A stretch of 64,000 bases of DNA from an uncultured Roseobacter sp. (GCF_947493125.1 NZ_CANLQB010000001.1:682001-746000), one strand, 5' to 3'; shown: positions 1-8,045, counted from the stretch's first letter. Notes: generated by a model from the sequence alone, not told the origin. Program-made: numbers and translations.

Positions 1-234
1 CGTACCGGAATAGCTCTGACTGTCATGCCATTGGCCCTGATCATCCCGCCATGTCCGCACAAATGTGGTGGAATAGCTCACGCCGTTTTCCCCTTCATTG
101 CGCCAGATCGAGGCTTTGAGGTTGTCATCACGCAACGTGTCAACTGGGCGGTTGGGTGCGGGTTCTTCTTTTGGCTGCGCATAATGCGCCATCGGCGATG
201 GTCCTTGCCCGCCGTTTTGTCCATTATCTTGCAT
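1..234 (-). CDS. Conserved hypothetical protein, partial (C-terminus off the window)
   Basis: Reading the minus strand from an ATG at 234 gives 78 open codons to the window edge. A ribosome site AAAGGA lies 5 nt upstream. The protein starts MQDNGQNGGQ and contains the segment LKASIWRNEGENGVSYSTTF followed by VRTWRDDQGQWHDSQSYSG. This pattern (IWRNEGENG, then a Y-S-T-T and a W/Y-R-D repeat) is common in small proteins of unknown function on alphaproteobacterial plasmids and integrated elements, often beside mobilization genes. It is the last visible gene of the leftward coupling-protein operon. The function is unknown and no catalytic motif is visible. Confidence 0.72.
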   Translation of the reverse strand, partial: MQDNGQNGGQGPSPMAHYAQPKEEPAPNRPVDTLRDDNLKASIWRNEGENGVSYSTTFVRTWRDDQGQWHDSQSYSGT

Positions 235-262
235 GAGGTTCCTTTCTGTTTTGGGGGATGGG

Positions 263-736
263 TTAACGGGTATGATTGCGCGCAACGTGACGGGTTTGCT
301 CCGGCTGGCTGCGCGCTTTCTCAAAGTCTTCTTGCGCCATGGGCTGCTGTTTTGGCGGCGGATCTTTGTATTCTTTCTCGGTCATCGTGCGCATGCCTTG
401 CGTGGCGTGCCGATCTTCCTTCGCCTGCAGGTGATGGAACTTCGCGCGATCCACAGACTGCGCATGCGGCAGGTCCGCATGCATATCCAACTGGGCCGTC
501 GGCATATGGCTCATGCGCTGCTGGCGAAAACTGTCATAGTCTTTCACCAGATCGACAGGCTGCCGCGCTTCATGCGTTTGCTCAAAACTCTTTCCCGCAT
601 CGGGCGCGCGGTCCGGGCTTTGCATGTCGCGCCCAGTCGCCGGAACCTGTCCGGGCAGGTCCGCCTTGTTGTTATGCGTGAATGATCCCGGATCGTGGTT
701 GAGATCGCCGGATTTGCCGTCGGTCGTCTCAGACAT
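263..736 (-). CDS. Hypothetical hydrophilic protein downstream of the coupling protein
   Basis: A 157-residue, highly charged protein (MSETTDGKSGDLNHD...) rich in His, Gln and Asp, with no membrane segment or signal peptide. Its ATG lies 3 nt beyond the coupling-protein stop, and its ribosome site GGGAGA sits inside the end of that gene, so the two are almost certainly co-translated. I recognise no family. Composition and position suggest a soluble accessory of the mobilization machinery; this is inference only. Confidence 0.7.
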   Translation of the reverse strand: MSETTDGKSGDLNHDPGSFTHNNKADLPGQVPATGRDMQSPDRAPDAGKSFEQTHEARQPVDLVKDYDSFRQQRMSHMPTAQLDMHADLPHAQSVDRAKFHHLQAKEDRHATQGMRTMTEKEYKDPPPKQQPMAQEDFEKARSQPEQTRHVARNHTR

Positions 737-739
737 GGA

Positions 740-2353
740 TTATCTCCCAATATAGCTCCATAGGCCGTCTTGATATTGCGGAAGGTGAGCAAAGCGCTCA
801 GGCACTGGTGCAGTAATCACAGGCCGCCAGCGTGTGCCGAAGAGCGTCTTGATTTGAACTCTATCGGTGGGCGGAAAAAACGGATTGGGATGGTAGCGAT
901 GCGCAAACATCCGCTCTTCAAAATACCGCCTTTTCTCCGCGAGGATCGGATAACGCACCCCATCAGCAAAGACGTAAGCGGCGTTCTCAGGCCCATGCAG
1001 GATTTCATCCGGCGTACGCAGCAAGCGGCGTTCTTTGCTCTGATACTCGGAGGCAAAGGCCAGTTGCGCCTTGCGTGCATTGAGCTCAAACGGGTCCGCG
1101 CCATTCATCAGCCCATGCAGTAGGTCTTTTCTGCGCGCGGCAGCCTCGCCTTGATGCAGCGCATGATTATAGTGCAGCGTTTGCATGCCGAGCCTGTCAG
1201 ACACACGCTTGGCATCATCAAAGTCGCGGATAGAGAAATAGACTTGTAAAGCCGCACCGGACGTCAGGATCGCACGCCCATCTGAACCCAGATTGTCCAT
1301 CTGGTGCGAAGACTGGAAAACGGCGAAGAGTGTAATCCCGAGGCCCGATCCCATCGTAAAGAGCTCAATCATGAGGGGAAACGCGCCGATGTTGCCGCAT
1401 TCGTCCAGGCTCCAGAATTGACGCGGCGCATCTGGGCGCTTTGCTTTTTCAAGCATCGCGCCGACAAAAAAGCAGCGCAAAATTGGTGCCCAGTGGGACA
1501 CCGATTGCAGCGGTGGCATCAGATAGACTTGATAGAACTGATCGCTCCGGCAAAGCTGATCCAGCGTAAAATCGAAGGGTGCGCTCAGGCTTGCCCGCAA
1601 TCTGGGGTCAGAGAGCGGCCCAACTGCGCGGAGCATTTCGCCTAAAATTCCCATCGCGCCGGAACCGTCATTGTCTTTCTTCAAGACAGCGGCCAATTCT
1701 TCTTCAACGCGGAAGGCGATGTCATAGCCGGAACTGTGAAGCGCATAGGCCGTATCCAACCAACGCTCGCCCGCTGCTGCCAGATCATTCACAGCATCAT
1801 ACAAATCTGGCAGGGTGAGCACGCCGTTTTTGACGGCGAGCCCGACCATGATCCCGGTAAGTTGCTGTTGTGCGCGGTCCTCAAAATACGGGTTCTTTGA
1901 GCCCGGCGTTCTCGGGCATAGGTTTCTTGCGAACACAGCGGCGTCTGCAACGAGGTTTGGGTTGTCTTTGTTCAGTCCGCCCACCGGATTCACACGGTGT
2001 TGTGGTAGTCCGTGCATTCCTGTTGCGTTCCAGTAAATGCAAGCTTTGCCGTCCGGCGTTTGGTCACGTGCTACCGCTGCGCCCTCTCCCTTAGGACAAA
2101 GGATAAGGGACGTCGTGTTCGGCATAATCCCGTAAAGTTGCTGGGGTAGGACCACCCCAACGCCTTTCCCTCCGCGCGCCCCAGCCACGACGAGAACCCC
2201 GCCGCGATTGATGTCAAACCACAAAGGACGGCCCGCGTAGGTAAGGCAGTACATGGAGGCTTCGGTTTGCCGGAACATCCCCGCGCGGGCGATTTCCGCG
2301 CGGGTGGCAAACTTCGCTGAGCCATGGGCATGGCGCGCGTCATCATAGGCCAT
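740..2353 (-). CDS. VirD4/TraG-type conjugative coupling protein (T4CP ATPase)
   Basis: This 537-residue protein belongs to the type IV coupling protein family, membrane-associated ATPases that bring the relaxase-DNA complex to the transfer channel. The Walker A loop is GARGGKGVGVVLPQ near residue 64 and the Walker B segment reads FWSLDECGNIG. The arrangement matches TraG/VirD4 proteins without a long N-terminal membrane domain. I chose ATG 2353 (MAYDDARHAHG) because AAAGGA lies upstream; a longer frame to 2488 adds an Arg-rich tail with no ribosome site. The small membrane proteins encoded just upstream may supply the missing membrane anchor. No VirB channel genes are in the window, so the element looks mobilizable, or its channel genes lie further left. 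Confidence 0.9.
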   Translation of the reverse strand: MAYDDARHAHGSAKFATRAEIARAGMFRQTEASMYCLTYAGRPLWFDINRGGVLVVAGARGGKGVGVVLPQQLYGIMPNTTSLILCPKGEGAAVARDQTPDGKACIYWNATGMHGLPQHRVNPVGGLNKDNPNLVADAAVFARNLCPRTPGSKNPYFEDRAQQQLTGIMVGLAVKNGVLTLPDLYDAVNDLAAAGERWLDTAYALHSSGYDIAFRVEEELAAVLKKDNDGSGAMGILGEMLRAVGPLSDPRLRASLSAPFDFTLDQLCRSDQFYQVYLMPPLQSVSHWAPILRCFFVGAMLEKAKRPDAPRQFWSLDECGNIGAFPLMIELFTMGSGLGITLFAVFQSSHQMDNLGSDGRAILTSGAALQVYFSIRDFDDAKRVSDRLGMQTLHYNHALHQGEAAARRKDLLHGLMNGADPFELNARKAQLAFASEYQSKERRLLRTPDEILHGPENAAYVFADGVRYPILAEKRRYFEERMFAHRYHPNPFFPPTDRVQIKTLFGTRWRPVITAPVPERFAHLPQYQDGLWSYIGR

Positions 2354-2364
2354 GACCAATCCTT

Positions 2365-2586
2365 TCAGTCGAACACGACTTCGGGAATGTCGACTTTGAT
2401 ACCAGCATCGCAGCCGGGTTCGCCGGGACCGCAAAACTCTTTCTCTTCTTCTGCCAACAGCACGATGAGGCCGAAGATTGTGATGCAAAGTGCTACAATG
2501 AACGACCCTGAACCTTGGCTGCCTTGGTTCGACTTAATCGGCTGCATGATGTAGCCGTCATTGTCATTTTTATTGCCGCCAAACAT
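2365..2586 (-). CDS. Small single-span membrane protein
   Basis: A 73-residue protein starting MFGGNKNDNDGY, with one hydrophobic helix (FIVALCITIFGLIVLLAEEE) and an acidic, cysteine-containing tail (CGPGEPGCD). AAGGAG lies 7 nt before the ATG, which favours 2586 over the TTG six bases earlier. It ends 11 nt before the coupling protein and is presumably co-transcribed with it. The family is unknown; a membrane partner of the coupling ATPase is plausible. Confidence 0.7.
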   Translation of the reverse strand: MFGGNKNDNDGYIMQPIKSNQGSQGSGSFIVALCITIFGLIVLLAEEEKEFCGPGEPGCDAGIKVDIPEVVFD

Positions 2587-2614
2587 GGGCAAACTCCTTT
2601 TATATGATGTGAGG

Positions 2615-2923
2615 TTACAGCCAGCGCGCGAAGAAGCGGCTGGTGAGCGCGAGTGCGATGGCTGAGCTCAGAAACCGGGTCAGCACAAAAATGATCGCGA
2701 GCAACAGCACGCCCCAAGCCACCGATACGGCCACCGCCAGAGTGCTTGTTTCCGCAATGGCGTAATGCGTGGCCGTGTAGGTTTTGATGTGTGGAATACT
2801 GGCGCTGTACGATGGAGGCGTCAGGAAAAACGCCGCCGTGCACGCCCCGACTATCGCGCAGGCGTCAATGGATTTGGTCAAGGGGGACGACCCCATCTGA
2901 CCGGATGGGTGATTGTGATACAT
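2615..2923 (-). CDS. Small membrane protein, two hydrophobic segments
   Basis: A 102-residue protein (MYHNHPSGQMG...) with hydrophobic stretches around residues 20-38 (IDACAIVGACTAAFFL) and 60-90 (LAVAVSVAWGVLLLAIIFVL). AAGGA lies 7 nt upstream of the ATG at 2923. It is part of the leftward string of small membrane genes leading into the coupling-protein gene. No recognised domain. Confidence 0.66.
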   Translation of the reverse strand: MYHNHPSGQMGSSPLTKSIDACAIVGACTAAFFLTPPSYSASIPHIKTYTATHYAIAETSTLAVAVSVAWGVLLLAIIFVLTRFLSSAIALALTSRFFARWL

Positions 2924-3046
2924 GGGTGTATCCTTGTTTTGGACGCAAAGCGACAGGCCGCAGACCAACGCTCTGCGTTATGAGGTGTGGACTTGGGGAG
3001 GTGTCTGCGCAGGCGACCCCACGCAGGCTAGGCTAAGAACGCCCGA

Positions 3047-3349
3047 CTAGGCTTTCGCGTTCTTGCTATAATCTGGATTTTTCACGGTTGGCCAACAAGC
3101 GCTCACAGCAAATGCCAAGCCAATGCCAACCGCGCCCCAGAATGCATTTTCATCGGGACTTTGGAGCCACATGCGGTGCGCGACATACATGAAGAAATAT
3201 GAAGCCAGAATCTTGACAAATCTCTGCCCTGCGGGCTGATCGATCCTTTTTTTTGGAAGCTTTTGCGCAGGGGGCGCGTTGACGTAGCCGGGATGTGGCT
3301 GCGCGTGTGTATATTGCCCCTGAAATGGGGTTTGATCTTGCTGGTCCAT
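3047..3349 (-). CDS. Small membrane protein, first gene of the coupling-protein operon
   Basis: A 100-residue protein with a Pro/Gln-rich N-terminus (MDQQDQTPFQGQYTHAQ), a basic patch (KLPKKR) and two hydrophobic segments near residues 46-58 and 68-88 (AVGIGLAFAVSACWP). It resembles other small, poorly conserved inner-membrane proteins of mobile elements. It heads the minus-strand gene string 3349 to 1. Function unknown. Confidence 0.62.
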   Translation of the reverse strand: MDQQDQTPFQGQYTHAQPHPGYVNAPPAQKLPKKRIDQPAGQRFVKILASYFFMYVAHRMWLQSPDENAFWGAVGIGLAFAVSACWPTVKNPDYSKNAKA

Positions 3350-3395
3350 TTTTGTGCCCTCTTGATGGACACCGCTACGGATGCTAAATGCTCAT

Positions 3396-3424
3396 TGTGT
3401 GTTGGAGTACCAATCCAACGCACA
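3396..3424. repeat. Inverted repeat in the intergenic region, 11-bp arms
   Basis: Arms TGTGTGTTGGA and TCCAACGCACA face each other across 7 nt, with one mismatch. The repeat lies in the 196-bp gap between the ribbon-helix-helix gene and the coupling-protein operon. Such sites can be relaxosome or operator sites. The adjacent gene codes for a likely DNA-binding protein. Confidence 0.55.
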
Positions 3425-3462
3425 ACATCCAGCGCCGTTCACGGCGATTGGGTTTTCACAGA

Positions 3463-3491
3463 AGCCGTTCATGCTAACCGCGTGAGCGGCT
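3463..3491. repeat. Second inverted repeat, AGCCGTTCA / TGAGCGGCT
   Basis: Nine-base arms with one G-U-type mismatch, an 11-nt loop, and a short TTTT on the plus strand. No plus-strand gene ends here, so a DNA-binding or transfer-origin role fits as well as termination. Confidence 0.4.
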
Positions 3492-3545
3492 TTTATGTTT
3501 GGCTGATACGATGATATTTAAGGACGTCCGTAAAATCAAGCCCTT

Positions 3546-4025
3546 TTAATCGGGCTCGGATTCTTCGCTATGCGAAGGTTGAAATGATGGGTATTTCGAC
3601 AGGACCTCATCAAGCTTTTCAGTAACCCAACTTGTTCTATCCAAACCATCCAAGGCGGCGGCAGCGTCAATACGAGCCAAAAATTCTGGTTGGAACCTAA
3701 GCGTTACTTTTTTCTTATCTCGATTTTCTTCGGCTTGAGACCCTAGTTCTGGAAATGGTAGTTCCTCAGTCGCTCGATATGTCTTTTTCTTCAATGGCTC
3801 CTCGTTATCGTTCAAATCACGTCTCAAACGCTTGAGAATAGCACCATCTTCGGGAATTTGTCCATCTTTTCCTGTAGTTACATCTTTTGAGCCGCTAGGA
3901 TACTCGGTGATTTCCACATCATCACCGCGCCGATGGCGCTCGCGAATGACCTGTGACGTCAGCCGGTCCGTCTTGCTTTTTTTCCCTTTTTTTACCACGC
4001 GAGTCCCCTCGGCCAATGTAACCAA
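3546..4025 (-). CDS. Ribbon-helix-helix-type DNA-binding protein (probable)
   Basis: A protein of up to 159 residues. The C-terminal third reads KKVTLRFQPEFLARIDAAAA followed by LDGLDRTSWVTEKLDEVLSK, the beta-strand plus two-helix layout of ribbon-helix-helix (Arc/MetJ-like) DNA-binding domains. The N-terminal half is basic and low in hydrophobic residues. The first in-frame start is TTG at 4025. A GTG at 3998, with GAGGGG six bases upstream, may be the real start. It neighbours two inverted repeats and mobilization genes, so it may be an autorepressor or relaxosome component. Confidence 0.6.
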   Translation of the reverse strand: MVTLAEGTRVVKKGKKSKTDRLTSQVIRERHRRGDDVEITEYPSGSKDVTTGKDGQIPEDGAILKRLRRDLNDNEEPLKKKTYRATEELPFPELGSQAEENRDKKKVTLRFQPEFLARIDAAAALDGLDRTSWVTEKLDEVLSKYPSFQPSHSEESEPD

Positions 4026-4125
4026 CCCTACTGAGCAACGACCGACTACAAGAACTTTGCCATTGCTCTTGCCGTGAAGAACGCCAAGATTGAGTCAAAA
4101 GTTAGTGTTACAGCGGATGTTTATC

Positions 4126-4431
4126 ATGGCTCAGGCCCGCAGATTAGTCATTGAAGCGCCGAGAGGCAAATTTTTGAACCAGGTCTTGCATTACGTCGAG
4201 AAAAACCATGCCGAACTGGCCGAACCGGGTCATTGTCGCAAGGAGCACGGCGTAGCGCGCGGTCTTGGTGATGGGATGAAACCGGTCCTGAAGCTAACCA
4301 TCGTTGCAGTAGACGACGGAGAAGGAAACCCAGCACCTGCGATGATCGAAATCGAAGAATACGCAAAAACCTTAGGGTTCATTTGTCATATGCAGATCAC
4401 CGAGATGGATGTTAGTGACCCTGACGAGTAG
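4126..4431 (+). CDS. Hypothetical protein upstream of a membrane metallopeptidase
   Basis: A small acidic protein of about 101 residues (MAQARRLVIEAPRGKF...DVSDPDE), with no signal peptide or membrane helix. Its stop is 11 nt before the peptidase start, so the two form a pair. The start is uncertain: ATG 4117 and ATG 4126 are in frame and neither has a strong ribosome site. No family recognised. Confidence 0.5.
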   Translation: MAQARRLVIEAPRGKFLNQVLHYVEKNHAELAEPGHCRKEHGVARGLGDGMKPVLKLTIVAVDDGEGNPAPAMIEIEEYAKTLGFICHMQITEMDVSDPDE

Positions 4432-4442
4432 AAGGAGCGGCC

Positions 4443-5780
4443 ATGACCCGTGCATGGAGCGTTGATTTTGCGAACCTTATATTGCTCCTTTATACCAGCG
4501 CTCTGTTCGCGATGCTTTACCCAAAGAGCGTATGGATTGCAGCTTCACTAGGGTTGGTCACAACAGCAGCTTTTGTGTACCTGTTTTCGATCAAGCCAAC
4601 GCGTGAGTCGAACAGCTTTGATTTGCACCACCCGGACCTGAGACTAACGAGGCTGGAATTTAGAACACATCCTTCGTTTAGCTTTTTCGCCGCGAAGAGT
4701 AAGCGTCGAAATCTCATCATGGTGCCTGAATGGCGCGCTGACTTCGAGATCAGCGAGAACGAGCCAATGATTTTCCACGAGTTTGCTCATCTTAAGCGAG
4801 GAGATACCTTCGCTTTTGTCTGGCTGTATCCCTTTGTCGCGGTCTTCTCGGTCTGCTTTATCCTTTTGGCTACTGGACTGCTTGGTGAAGCCCCTAGTCT
4901 TCACTTAGTGCAGTTCATAGGAAGCCTATCTGGCGATCCTGATGGGTCGATGGAAGAGATTGTCGTTGCAGTTATCTTATTGCCAACTTTTGCGCTCATC
5001 CAAATGCTGTTGCTGATGCGTGACCGGGAGTACGGAGCAGACCGCTACGCGTTTCGACTTTTGGGTGAACGATATTCAGGATTCATCGCAAACGCAGCGA
5101 AATCAGAAGAAACAGACTATCAAGATCGGTCTCTCAAAGACCATTGGAGAACTCTTGTTGATAGCATTCTGCACCCAACATTTGGCCAAAGACGTGAAGC
5201 GCTAAAAAATCCATTTTCTTACACTGAACTTCTAGGTGTTTGGTCCGGTCTGCACTTCTCGGCAATTCTGACGTTCTCGATCATTGTATGCGCGATCCTC
5301 ACTCTCGAAGTGATAGTCAGATCGCACGGAGGTCTTGGTATAGATTTCTTTGATTTAGCGACTCAGCAACAGATGAGTGTTTTCATTTTGACCTTAACCG
5401 CCGGGCCGCTCTTTGTCGCCATACTGTCACATGGCAGTCTGGTCGTGAGAAACACCGTTGTTGAGCTTGGACCGAAAAGGTCGTGTTTGCGTCTCTTGCC
5501 GCACCTTTTAGCAACTTCCTTCTCATTTTTTTTTATAGCTCTTCTTATCAATTTTGCCTCTGATGGAAACGTTCGCGCCGAAGAGGGGTGGAACTTTGAC
5601 TTTAGGCGCACAGCAACCGCCACTGCCATTTTCTTTTTTCTGCTTTGGGCGTTTTGGTCCCGCTTCGCAAAACCTGTCGAGAAAAACCGGTTGGCCTTTC
5701 TTTTTCACGGTGCTCTTGCGGTCGTGGCGGCGGTGCTCGCCAATGTCATCACTCTGGTTACTGTACCAAGCATACAATGA
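4443..5780 (+). CDS. Integral membrane zinc metallopeptidase, M48/M56-like
   Basis: A 445-residue polytopic protein with about eight hydrophobic segments. Between the second and third lies the zinc signature MIFHEFAHLKRGD (HExxH), and after the next helices comes REYGADRYA, the ExxxD element that supplies the third zinc ligand in M48 peptidases. The active site should face the cytoplasmic side of the inner membrane, as in HtpX/Ste24 relatives. AAGGAG lies 5 nt before the ATG. It pairs with the small upstream gene, which may be substrate or regulator. BlaR1-like M56 sensors are an alternative, but no C-terminal sensor domain is visible. Confidence 0.78.
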   Translation: MTRAWSVDFANLILLLYTSALFAMLYPKSVWIAASLGLVTTAAFVYLFSIKPTRESNSFDLHHPDLRLTRLEFRTHPSFSFFAAKSKRRNLIMVPEWRADFEISENEPMIFHEFAHLKRGDTFAFVWLYPFVAVFSVCFILLATGLLGEAPSLHLVQFIGSLSGDPDGSMEEIVVAVILLPTFALIQMLLLMRDREYGADRYAFRLLGERYSGFIANAAKSEETDYQDRSLKDHWRTLVDSILHPTFGQRREALKNPFSYTELLGVWSGLHFSAILTFSIIVCAILTLEVIVRSHGGLGIDFFDLATQQQMSVFILTLTAGPLFVAILSHGSLVVRNTVVELGPKRSCLRLLPHLLATSFSFFFIALLINFASDGNVRAEEGWNFDFRRTATATAIFFFLLWAFWSRFAKPVEKNRLAFLFHGALAVVAAVLANVITLVTVPSIQ

Positions 5781-5814
5781 CGTGTTCGACGTCGCTGTCT
5801 TGGACTGATGCAGA

Positions 5815-6240
5815 TCAATTCGATATTTCACTCCAATCGCCAATATCCAGCTCTTTGCCGTTCGGGCGCAGTAGAACAGTCGTGACTAGGTCGACCTTAT
5901 CAGCGGTGAGTTTTCCTATGTTTTGGCTAAAAAAAACCGTTCCCTTTTGCATGCAATCGAACAAATAGCCGGTTTCGGCGTCCGACCCTGAAAGCGCCTC
6001 AGGTATCGAGACAGCAAACTTAAGGGCGTCAAAGTCGGCCCAAAAACCAAACCCGCCTTCACACGATATACCTTCGTTATAGCCCGCCTTTTTAACAAAG
6101 GCGGGGACTTCAGATGACGATTGCGCCAAAGCACTGCCAAGAGACAAGAGGCTCGCAAAACTGGCAACCAAACCAACCTGCGTGACCAACTTGTGACAGG
6201 TGAACTTGGAAAAAGATACCGCAAAATGATTTGCAAGCAT
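5815..6240 (-). CDS. Secreted protein, paralogue A of a tandem trio
   Basis: About 141 residues with an N-terminal hydrophobic export segment (VGLVASFASLLSLGSALAQS). The mature part has a Cys before GFGFWADFD, a second Cys (LFDC), and a terminal LLRPNGKELD. The two genes upstream share the same order of features: Cys, F-x-x-W-x-D, Cys, L-x-G/R-P-x-G-K. This marks an old tandem duplication. ATG 6240 is chosen; GTG 6252 is also possible. Function unknown; likely periplasmic or extracellular. Confidence 0.62.
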   Translation of the reverse strand: MLANHFAVSFSKFTCHKLVTQVGLVASFASLLSLGSALAQSSSEVPAFVKKAGYNEGISCEGGFGFWADFDALKFAVSIPEALSGSDAETGYLFDCMQKGTVFFSQNIGKLTADKVDLVTTVLLRPNGKELDIGDWSEISN

Positions 6241-6270
6241 CAACCGATCCACTCAACAAGAGACTGAAAG

Positions 6271-6615
6271 TTATTCACTGAATTTTCCGCCATTCGGTCC
6301 GAACAAGTCGATTTGCAGCTCTCTCGCGTCAACAACTTGGCCTGACAAAACAGCTTGCTGTAGTACTGGCGCTAGATGCAGGGCGACACAGTCTCGCATG
6401 GCTGTCTTGTTGCCACCAATTTCAGCAATCCCTACATCGGAAACCAAGGCGAACCTTGGCGTTTTGGGATCAATCCAAACAGAAAACGGGCCTTCGCAGT
6501 CCTTGTGTTCAGTATAGCTTCGATCGAGAAAAGAAGGCCGCGCACCTCTTTCACCGGCGAACAAAGACGAAGCACATAGCCCAATCACACCCAGTACAAG
6601 AAAAAATATTCGCAC
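6271..6615 (-). CDS. Secreted protein, paralogue B of a tandem trio
   Basis: I place the start at GTG 6615, because GGAG lies 7-8 nt upstream and translation then begins with a clean signal peptide (MRIFFLVLGVIGLCASSLFA). The longer frame to 6675 would put a charged stretch before it. The mature part reads PSFLDRSYTEHKDCEGPFSV then WIDPKTPRFALVSD, with a later Cys and IDLFGPNGGKF. This is the same pattern as both neighbours. Function unknown. Confidence 0.64.
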   Translation of the reverse strand: MRIFFLVLGVIGLCASSLFAGERGARPSFLDRSYTEHKDCEGPFSVWIDPKTPRFALVSDVGIAEIGGNKTAMRDCVALHLAPVLQQAVLSGQVVDARELQIDLFGPNGGKFSE

Positions 6616-6744
6616 CTCGGGTTCTCCGTGTAAGTGTACCAGTATCACGCTATGCGAGTGGTCTTCGGTTTCCAACCTAAATTTGGTAATGCAGGGATTT
6701 CAGGGATTCATTGCGCGATTGATGCCCAAAGATTGGTAATACCG

Positions 6745-7113
6745 CTATTCAAAAGCTAGCCTTTGTTCAAAGATTAATTTCCCTGTTGGTCCGTAGAGCT
6801 TGAACTCAACGTCATCCAAGGGCCGTCCTTCCAGCCGTGCATCAATCGCGTTGGGGCTGATCTTGATCACGGTTTCACCGCCTTCAACGCATGTGTTGAT
6901 ATCCGGGATAGCTGCCGACAGATCAAAGTCCATGGTCTTCGCGATTACGGCAATTCGTCCAGCATTGGGATCAACCCAGCCGAAGAACGGCTCTGGGCAT
7001 CCCAACTCAAACAAGTAACCAGAGTCCAGAAACGGAGGCGCAGCGGGTGGCGTCTCTGCCAGCGCCAAGGGCGCTGCAGAAACCAAACCAAGCAATAGGA
7101 ATATACGCTTCAT
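6745..7113 (-). CDS. Secreted protein, paralogue C of a tandem trio
   Basis: 122 residues with a clear signal peptide (MKRIFLLLGLVSAAPLALA). The mature part has PPFLDSGYLFELGCPEPFFG then WVDPNAGRIAVIAK, a mid-protein Cys (INTCVEGG) and a closing KLYGPTGKLIFEQ. GGGGAG precedes the ATG. The two conserved cysteines may form a disulfide. The gene starts 7 nt after the stop of the VPLPA-tailed protein, so the four genes 7884-5815 probably form one transcript. Confidence 0.68.
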   Translation of the reverse strand: MKRIFLLLGLVSAAPLALAETPPAAPPFLDSGYLFELGCPEPFFGWVDPNAGRIAVIAKTMDFDLSAAIPDINTCVEGGETVIKISPNAIDARLEGRPLDDVEFKLYGPTGKLIFEQRLAFE

Positions 7114-7119
7114 GTCTTT

Positions 7120-7884
7120 TCACTCCCCTCGCTGGCGCCGCGCGACCCAACCAAGACCGAGCATGCCAGCCAGCATCAGCGGCAGTGACGCTGGTAGAGG
7201 AATGGGAGCAAGCGGATCAGTTACATCACCGCTATCACCCGTGATCGAAAACTCACCCGCCCCAAAGAACAACTCTGTGTCCACGAACCCGCGAGCGTCC
7301 GACACTGTGATCACGCCACCGAGTAGGTCGAAATCGTTATCAAGACCGCCGACCGCACCGGAGAGCAAAGTGTTCGGATCATTGAAGATGTAGTCACCGC
7401 TTCCTGTCGCGCTGATCCCGAATGTAAATGATGCCGGAAGGAGCGCCCCAAGCGCACCGCTCCAGCCATCGGTCAACGCTGGAAGAAGGTGCGATGTAAC
7501 CGTCAAGCCTTGCTGGTTTGATCCCTGAATTTGGTTGACCTGCGCGACATCAACCGTCGGCAAGGACGTTGGGCTCGGAAGACCCTGAACTGCGGATGGC
7601 TCGTAAAGGATGTTTCCAAACTCCGTAGTCAGTGAGAACGACGTGAGCGCTGTCGTGATCGTGCCAAAGTCAAAGAACCGTCCAACGCCGGGGTCTGGGT
7701 TGCCGTCCGCGAAGTCGGCGTCGAACACCAGTTCCGCGATGTAGGCGCTGCCGGGCGTGTAAATGACCGACCCGTCTGATCCATCCGTGGAGCCATTGAC
7801 GGTGAGTGTGACAGTTGAAGCGAAAAGCGGCGCGCTCAGCAGCGAACAAGCAACCGCTGCGGGCAGAAAAATTCGAGACGTCAT
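7120..7884 (-). CDS. Secreted protein with VPLPA/PEP-CTERM-type sorting tail
   Basis: A 254-residue protein with a signal peptide (MTSRIFLPAAVACSLLSAPL), a beta-rich, Gly/Thr/Asp-rich middle, and the C-terminal sorting signal IPLPASLPLMLAGMLGLGWV followed by ARRQRGE. That is the motif-helix-arginine cluster of VPLPA-CTERM proteins, which are processed by an exosortase-type enzyme and exported to the surface or matrix. AAGGAG lies 7 nt upstream of ATG 7884. No exosortase is in the window. It heads an operon with three secreted paralogues, which may be its partners. Confidence 0.82.
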   Translation of the reverse strand: MTSRIFLPAAVACSLLSAPLFASTVTLTVNGSTDGSDGSVIYTPGSAYIAELVFDADFADGNPDPGVGRFFDFGTITTALTSFSLTTEFGNILYEPSAVQGLPSPTSLPTVDVAQVNQIQGSNQQGLTVTSHLLPALTDGWSGALGALLPASFTFGISATGSGDYIFNDPNTLLSGAVGGLDNDFDLLGGVITVSDARGFVDTELFFGAGEFSITGDSGDVTDPLAPIPLPASLPLMLAGMLGLGWVARRQRGE

Positions 7885-7913
7885 TGAAGCACTCCTTAAG
7901 GCTGAGAGGAAAT

Positions 7914-8045
7914 TTTTTCTGATAAGTTGGCAACCGTTGCTAGCTGTGGCTTGTGGCCTAGGAATGTTGCAGAAAGTGATCACTGCTGCGTTGCAACGCG
8001 TTGACATCAAGCCATTTTCCATACAATCCTAACTTATCAGAAAAA
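7914..8045. repeat. Perfect 15-bp inverted repeat flanking two palindromes, beside a recombinase gene
   Basis: TTTTTCTGATAAGTT (7914-7928) and AACTTATCAGAAAAA (8031-8045) are exact inverse copies 102 bp apart. Between them sit AGTGATCACT (7975-7984) and GCGTTGCAACGC (7988-7999), both perfect palindromes. The recombinase gene starts 41 bp to the right. Arm sites flanking a palindromic core is the layout expected of a tyrosine-recombinase attachment or resolution site. Confidence 0.6.

Noticed and set aside
3463-3494. Rho-independent terminator
   Set aside because: The T-run is short and no plus-strand gene ends there, so it is listed as a repeat only.
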